From Luteimonas aquatica (lineage in GTDB: Bacteria > Pseudomonadota > Gammaproteobacteria > Xanthomonadales > Xanthomonadaceae): a stretch of 64,000 nucleotides of DNA. Positions 58,084 to 64,000 of the stretch are shown piece after piece. The position numbers and the translations under genes are program-made. The number at the start of each line of letters is the position of its first letter. Within the stretch, counting starts at the first letter, position 1. Location: contig NZ_JALBFU010000001.1 in the NCBI RefSeq assembly GCF_022662575.1, forward strand, positions 568,381 to 632,380, given 5' to 3'. Below the pieces are notes generated by a model. The model searched no databases. It was not told where the DNA came from and was given only the letters and a program-made list of their open reading frames with translations.

Positions 58084-58108
58084 TTTTTGCAGTTCCGTTG
58101 GTTGCGGC

Positions 58109-59257
<1,149 letters not shown>

Positions 59258-59316
59258 GTTGCGCTCCGGCTTCGATGCAGATGCGGAATTGTAAATGGGG
59301 TGAGGGCGCGCGTGGT

Positions 59317-59418
59317 TAGAAAACGCCAACAAGGCGTCTGCTGCGCGACGAACGCCCGGCCATGGATGGCCGGGCCGGAGCATCCGAAGCCGATCTGCGC
59401 CGTCAGGGATGGCTGCGA
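59317..59418 (+). repeat. Interspersed repeat, short form
   Basis: This forward-oriented short copy, AACGCCAACAAGGCGTCTGC ... GAACGCCCGGCCATGGATGG followed by CCGGGCCGGAGCATCCGAAG, lies in the gap between the divergent acyl-CoA dehydrogenase and regulator genes. It keeps the exact core hairpin. Confidence 0.75.
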
Positions 59419-59488
59419 AAGCCTTTCCGCAGCAGGCCCGGGCTGCGGACCGCCGTCCGCCCTTGACCTGCCTTGCCGCCGCACCCAC

Positions 59489-59518
59489 AATATCTCTATA
59501 TCGCGATAGGAAGATATT
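59489..59518 (+). promoter_or_regulatory. Palindromic operator overlapping the regulator's RBS
   Basis: A 30-bp imperfect palindrome has perfect outer arms AATATCT / AGATATT and a perfect centre TATCGCGATA. It is AT-rich in a GC-rich region and ends one base before the ATG of the ArsR–methyltransferase gene, covering its GGAAG ribosome binding site. The ATATC...GATAT pattern is what I recall for SahR sites. Autoregulation is inferred. Confidence 0.65.
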
Positions 59519-59519
59519 T

Positions 59520-60449
59520 ATGGATCTGGAAGGCTGGTCGTCCCGGCTCAAAGTCCTGGCCGACGCCACCCGCGTCCGCCTGCTGGCCCTGCTGGAGAGC
59601 GAGGAGCTGACCGTGGCCGAGCTGGCCTCGATCACCCGCCTGGCGCAGCCGCGCGTGTCCACCCACCTGGCCAAGCTCAAGGAAGCCGGGCTGGTGCGCG
59701 ACCGGCGCGCCGGCGTGTCGGCGTACTACCGTTTCGACGAGGCCACCCTCGACCCCGCCCAGCGCGCGCTCTGGCAGGCCCTGTCCACCGGCAGCGACGA
59801 CCCGCTGCTGCGCCAGGACGCCGAGCGCGTGCCGGCCGTGCTGGCGATGCGCGCGGCCGACCGCAACTGGGCCGACTCGGTGGCCGGCGACATGGAGCGC
59901 CATTACTCCCCGGGGCGCACCTGGGAGGCGCTGGCGCGCTCGGCGCTGCCACTGCTGGAGCCGGGCGACGTGCTCGACATCGCCTCCGGCGACGGCGTGC
60001 TGGCCGAGCTGCTGGCCCCGCACGCGCACCGCTACGTCTGCGTGGACACCAGCCCGCGCGTGGTGGCGGCGGCCAGCGAGCGGCTGCGCCGCTTCCGCAA
60101 CGTGGAGGTGCGCGAGGGCGACATGCACGCCCTGCCCTTCGAGCCGGCCAGCTTCGACCTGGTGGTGCTGATGCACGCCCTCACCTACGCCGAAAAGCCG
60201 GCGCAGGCCGTGGCCGAAGCCGCGCGCGTGCTCAAGTCCGGCGGCCGCCTGCTGCTGTGCAGCCTGGCCCACCACGAGCACCGCAGCGCGGTCGAGGCCT
60301 ACGGCCACGCCAACCTCGGCTTCAGCGAGAAGGAACTGCGCCGCTTCGCCGACAAGGCCGGCGTGCGCACGCTCGAGTGCAGCACGGTGACCCGCGAGAA
60401 GCGGCCGCCGCACTTCGAGGTGATCTCGCTGATCGCCAAGAAACCCTGA
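59520..60449 (+). CDS. ArsR-family regulator fused to a SAM-dependent methyltransferase domain (SahR-like)
   Basis: The 309-residue protein has an N-terminal ArsR winged helix (LKVLADATRVRLLALLESEE, AELASITRLAQPRVSTHLAK, about residues 8-75). A class I methyltransferase domain follows (motif I VLDIASGDGVLAELLAPHA near 155; MHALPFEPASFDLVVLMHAL). It is divergent from the acyl-CoA dehydrogenase gene and 54 bp upstream of metH. This layout matches SahR-type regulators that sense S-adenosylhomocysteine and control methionine-cycle genes. The methyltransferase domain may serve as the ligand sensor rather than as an enzyme. Start ATG 59520 lies right after the palindrome. Confidence 0.88.
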   Translation: MDLEGWSSRLKVLADATRVRLLALLESEELTVAELASITRLAQPRVSTHLAKLKEAGLVRDRRAGVSAYYRFDEATLDPAQRALWQALSTGSDDPLLRQDAERVPAVLAMRAADRNWADSVAGDMERHYSPGRTWEALARSALPLLEPGDVLDIASGDGVLAELLAPHAHRYVCVDTSPRVVAAASERLRRFRNVEVREGDMHALPFEPASFDLVVLMHALTYAEKPAQAVAEAARVLKSGGRLLLCSLAHHEHRSAVEAYGHANLGFSEKELRRFADKAGVRTLECSTVTREKRPPHFEVISLIAKKP

Positions 60450-60503
60450 CCCGGCATCCAGGTCTCCAGGTCCCCTGCTTCCCTCCCCCGAGGAACCGGC
60501 CCC

Positions 60504-61682
60504 ATGAAAACGCTCCCCTGGCTCCACCCGCAACGCGTCGCCGCCCTGCAGCGCGCCCTGTCCGAGCGCATCCTCATCATCGACGGCGCGATGGGCACGA
60601 TGATCCAGCGCTACCGCCTGGAGGAGGAGGACTACCGCGGCGAGCGCTTCGCCGACGGCTACGACTCACAATGCGAATCCCTCGCGGAGAGCCCGGCCAT
60701 CCATGGCCGGACTTCCGAATGCGAGCCACACGCGCAAGGACAGGCCGCCGAAGGCCAGCCTTCCGGGCATGGGCACGGGCCGGCCTGCGGCCACGACCTG
60801 AAGGGCAACAACGACCTGCTGCTGCTCACCCGCCCGGACATCATCGGCGCCATCCACGGCGAATACCTGGAGGCCGGCGCGGACCTGATCGAGACCAATA
60901 CCTTCAACGCCACCTCGGTCAGCCAGGCCGACTACCACCTGCAGCACCTGGTCTACGAGTTGAACAAGGCCGGCGCGCGGCTGGCGCGCGAATGCTGCGA
61001 TGCCGCGGAGGCCAGGACCCCGGGCAAGCCGCGCTTCGTGATCGGCGTGCTTGGCCCGACCAGCCGCACCGCCTCGATCAGCCCGGACGTCAACGATCCC
61101 GGCTTCCGCAACACCAGCTTCGACGAGCTGCGCCTGGCCTACCGCGAGGCGGCCGACGGCCTGATCGACGGCGGCGCCGACACGCTGATGGTGGAGACCA
61201 TCTTCGACACGCTCAACGCCAAGGCGGCGCTGTTCGCCATCGAGGAAGCCTTCGACGCGCGCGGCGCGCGGCTGCCGATCATGATTTCCGGCACCATCAC
61301 CGACGCCTCCGGGCGCACCCTGTCCGGGCAGACGGCCGAGGCGTTCTATGCCTCGGTGTCCCATGCCCGGCCGCTGTCGGTGGGCCTGAACTGCGCGCTC
61401 GGCGCCAGCGACCTGCGCCCGCACGTCGAGACACTGGCCACCGTCGCCGACGCCTACGTCAGCGCCCATCCCAACGCCGGCCTGCCCAACGCCTTCGGCG
61501 AATACGACGAGACGCCCGAGGACATGGCCGCCACCTTGAAGGAGTTCGCCGCATCCGGCCTGCTCAATCTGGTCGGCGGCTGCTGCGGCACCACGCCCGC
61601 GCACATCCGCGCGATCGCCGAGGTGATGCGCGGGATCGAGCCGCGGCCGCTGCCGGCCGAAACGCTGGCCGACGCCGCGTGA
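60504..61682 (+). CDS. metH: Methionine synthase MetH, N-terminal homocysteine-binding part
   Basis: The 392-residue protein is the homocysteine S-methyltransferase domain of cobalamin-dependent MetH, encoded separately. It has [57 protein letters not shown] and the zinc ligands Cys in VGLNCALG and the paired Cys in [20 protein letters not shown]. With the C-terminal protein it methylates homocysteine to methionine. Residues about 52-97 are an insertion absent from E. coli MetH (RFAD...DLKGNND). Its first half derives from the interspersed repeat (60675-60725) and its second half is His/Gly-rich. GAGGAA precedes the ATG. Confidence 0.95.
   Translation: MKTLPWLHPQRVAALQRALSERILIIDGAMGTMIQRYRLEEEDYRGERFADGYDSQCESLAESPAIHGRTSECEPHAQGQAAEGQPSGHGHGPACGHDLKGNNDLLLLTRPDIIGAIHGEYLEAGADLIETNTFNATSVSQADYHLQHLVYELNKAGARLARECCDAAEARTPGKPRFVIGVLGPTSRTASISPDVNDPGFRNTSFDELRLAYREAADGLIDGGADTLMVETIFDTLNAKAALFAIEEAFDARGARLPIMISGTITDASGRTLSGQTAEAFYASVSHARPLSVGLNCALGASDLRPHVETLATVADAYVSAHPNAGLPNAFGEYDETPEDMAATLKEFAASGLLNLVGGCCGTTPAHIRAIAEVMRGIEPRPLPAETLADAA
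60675..60725 (+). repeat. Repeat-family element inside the metH coding sequence
   Basis: The stretch contains GCCCGGCCATCCATGGCCGG followed by ACTTCCGAATGCG. This mirrors the intergenic repeat core CCCGGCCATGGATGGCCGGG followed by CCGGACGTTCCGAAGGCG. It is read in frame and encodes residues about 58-74 of the MetH N-terminal protein. Confidence 0.65.
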
Positions 61683-61693
61683 GCCGCCCGTCG

Positions 61694-62293
61694 ATGAAGA
61701 TCCTCCTGGTAGGCGCCAGCGGCACGCTCGGCCGCGCGATCGACGCGGAGCTGTCCGCCGACCACGAAATCCTGCGCGCCGGCCGCGGCAGCGGCGACTT
61801 CCGCGTGGACCTGCGCGATGACGCCAGCGTCGCGGAACTGTTCCGGGCCACCGGCAAGGTCGACGCGATCGTCGCCGCCAGCGGCAACGTGCACTTCGGC
61901 CCGCTGGCGGAGATGACGCCGGCGCAGTTCGACAGCGGCCTGCAGGACAAGCTGCTCGGCCAGGTGCGCCTGGCGCTGATCGGGCAGCACCATCTCAACG
62001 ACGGCGGCTCGATCACCCTGACCACCGGCATCCTCGCCGAGGAGCCGATCCGCCAGGGCGCCAACGCCACCGCGGTCAACGCCGCCGTCGAAGGCTTCGC
62101 GCGCGCCGCCGCCTGCGAGCTCGGGCGCGGCCTGCGCATCAACGTGGTCAGCCCCAACGCGCTGCAGGAATCCTGGGAGGGCTATCGCGCCTACTTCCCG
62201 GGCTTCGAACCGGTGCCCGCCGCCCGCGCCGCGCTCGCCTACCGGCGCAGCGTGGAAGGCGTGCAGAGCGGGCGCGTCTACAAGGTCTGGTAA
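61694..62293 (+). CDS. Short-chain dehydrogenase/reductase between the two metH genes
   Basis: The 199-residue SDR has [20 protein letters not shown] (GxxGxxG cofactor loop), [20 protein letters not shown] and [15 protein letters not shown]. It is shorter than the classical family (about 250). The typical YxxxK is not evident: where it would lie, the sequence reads [20 protein letters not shown]. It starts 12 bp after the metH N-terminal stop and ends 7 bp before the C-terminal metH gene, so all three are on one transcript. Its substrate is unknown. Confidence 0.85.
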   Translation: MKILLVGASGTLGRAIDAELSADHEILRAGRGSGDFRVDLRDDASVAELFRATGKVDAIVAASGNVHFGPLAEMTPAQFDSGLQDKLLGQVRLALIGQHHLNDGGSITLTTGILAEEPIRQGANATAVNAAVEGFARAAACELGRGLRINVVSPNALQESWEGYRAYFPGFEPVPAARAALAYRRSVEGVQSGRVYKVW

Positions 62294-62299
62294 CCGCCG

Positions 62300-64000
<1,701 letters not shown>

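Noticed and set aside
60450-60503. SAM or SAH riboswitch upstream of metH
   Set aside because: Only 54 bases separate the genes, too short for a known SAM class I element, and no matching helices are seen.

Overview
The window is a 64 kb, very GC-rich (about 70 %) chromosomal segment of a gammaproteobacterium. Gene content and order point to Lysobacterales/Xanthomonadaceae (Lysobacter, Luteimonas or a near relative). The evidence is the backbone rpfE-like–greA–carB–carA–dapB–dnaJ–dnaK–grpE–hrcA–recN–fur–bamE, the ssrA–smpB neighbourhood, a bacterial kynurenine pathway with kmo and haaO, a 1,664-residue NAD-glutamate dehydrogenase and a methionine synthase split into two genes. Genus is inference only.

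Layout. 1–10 kb: the end of an RpfE-like gene, a repeat block, then greA–carB–(small DUF6973-like gene)–carA on the minus strand. On the plus strand follows a three-gene cassette: a divergent Lgt-fold membrane protein, a radical SAM enzyme resembling archaeal tetraether synthase (Tes/MJ0619), and a small membrane protein. dapB (minus) and a 2OG-Fe(II) oxygenase (plus) close this part. 11–16 kb: hrcA–grpE–dnaK–dnaJ, with a vegetative-type promoter before hrcA, a sigma-32-type promoter before dnaK and a terminator after dnaJ. 16–24 kb: recN, a frame-disrupted lipoprotein gene, divergent fur/bamE, rnfH–ratA, smpB, a CHASE-PAS histidine kinase, tmRNA and an OmpA-like lipoprotein. 24–33 kb: a wax ester synthase/DGAT, photolyase, alanine racemase, a secreted serine hydrolase, dnaB and the rpsF–rpsR–rplI operon. 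33–36 kb: iscA, asnS, two small genes and a PaiB-like protein.

36.7–48.2 kb is a plus-strand kynurenine/2-aminomuconate block: SDR, aldehyde dehydrogenase, beta-carbonic anhydrase, RidA-type deaminase, HaaO, a FUSC membrane protein, ACMS decarboxylase, KynU and Kmo, followed by sbcB. Together these take kynurenine through 3-hydroxykynurenine and 3-hydroxyanthranilate to aminocarboxymuconate semialdehyde, which can close to quinolinate (for NAD) or go through aminomuconate to oxalocrotonate. The first two steps, tryptophan dioxygenase and formamidase, are not here. Next come DUF2461 and DUF2939 proteins, a 5'-nucleotidase, nadK and a secreted GH25 lysozyme of actinobacterial type. The last 11 kb hold gdhB, an acyl-CoA dehydrogenase, an ArsR–methyltransferase regulator (SahR-like) with a palindrome at its start codon, metH N-terminal part, an SDR and the start of metH C-terminal part.

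One interspersed repeat family (core CCCGGCCATGGATGGCCGGG, in long and short forms differing by a module of about 24 bp) recurs at several intergenic sites and, unusually, appears in frame inside the metH N-terminal gene. Apart from tmRNA I found no RNA genes, and I found no CRISPR arrays, transposases or integrases.
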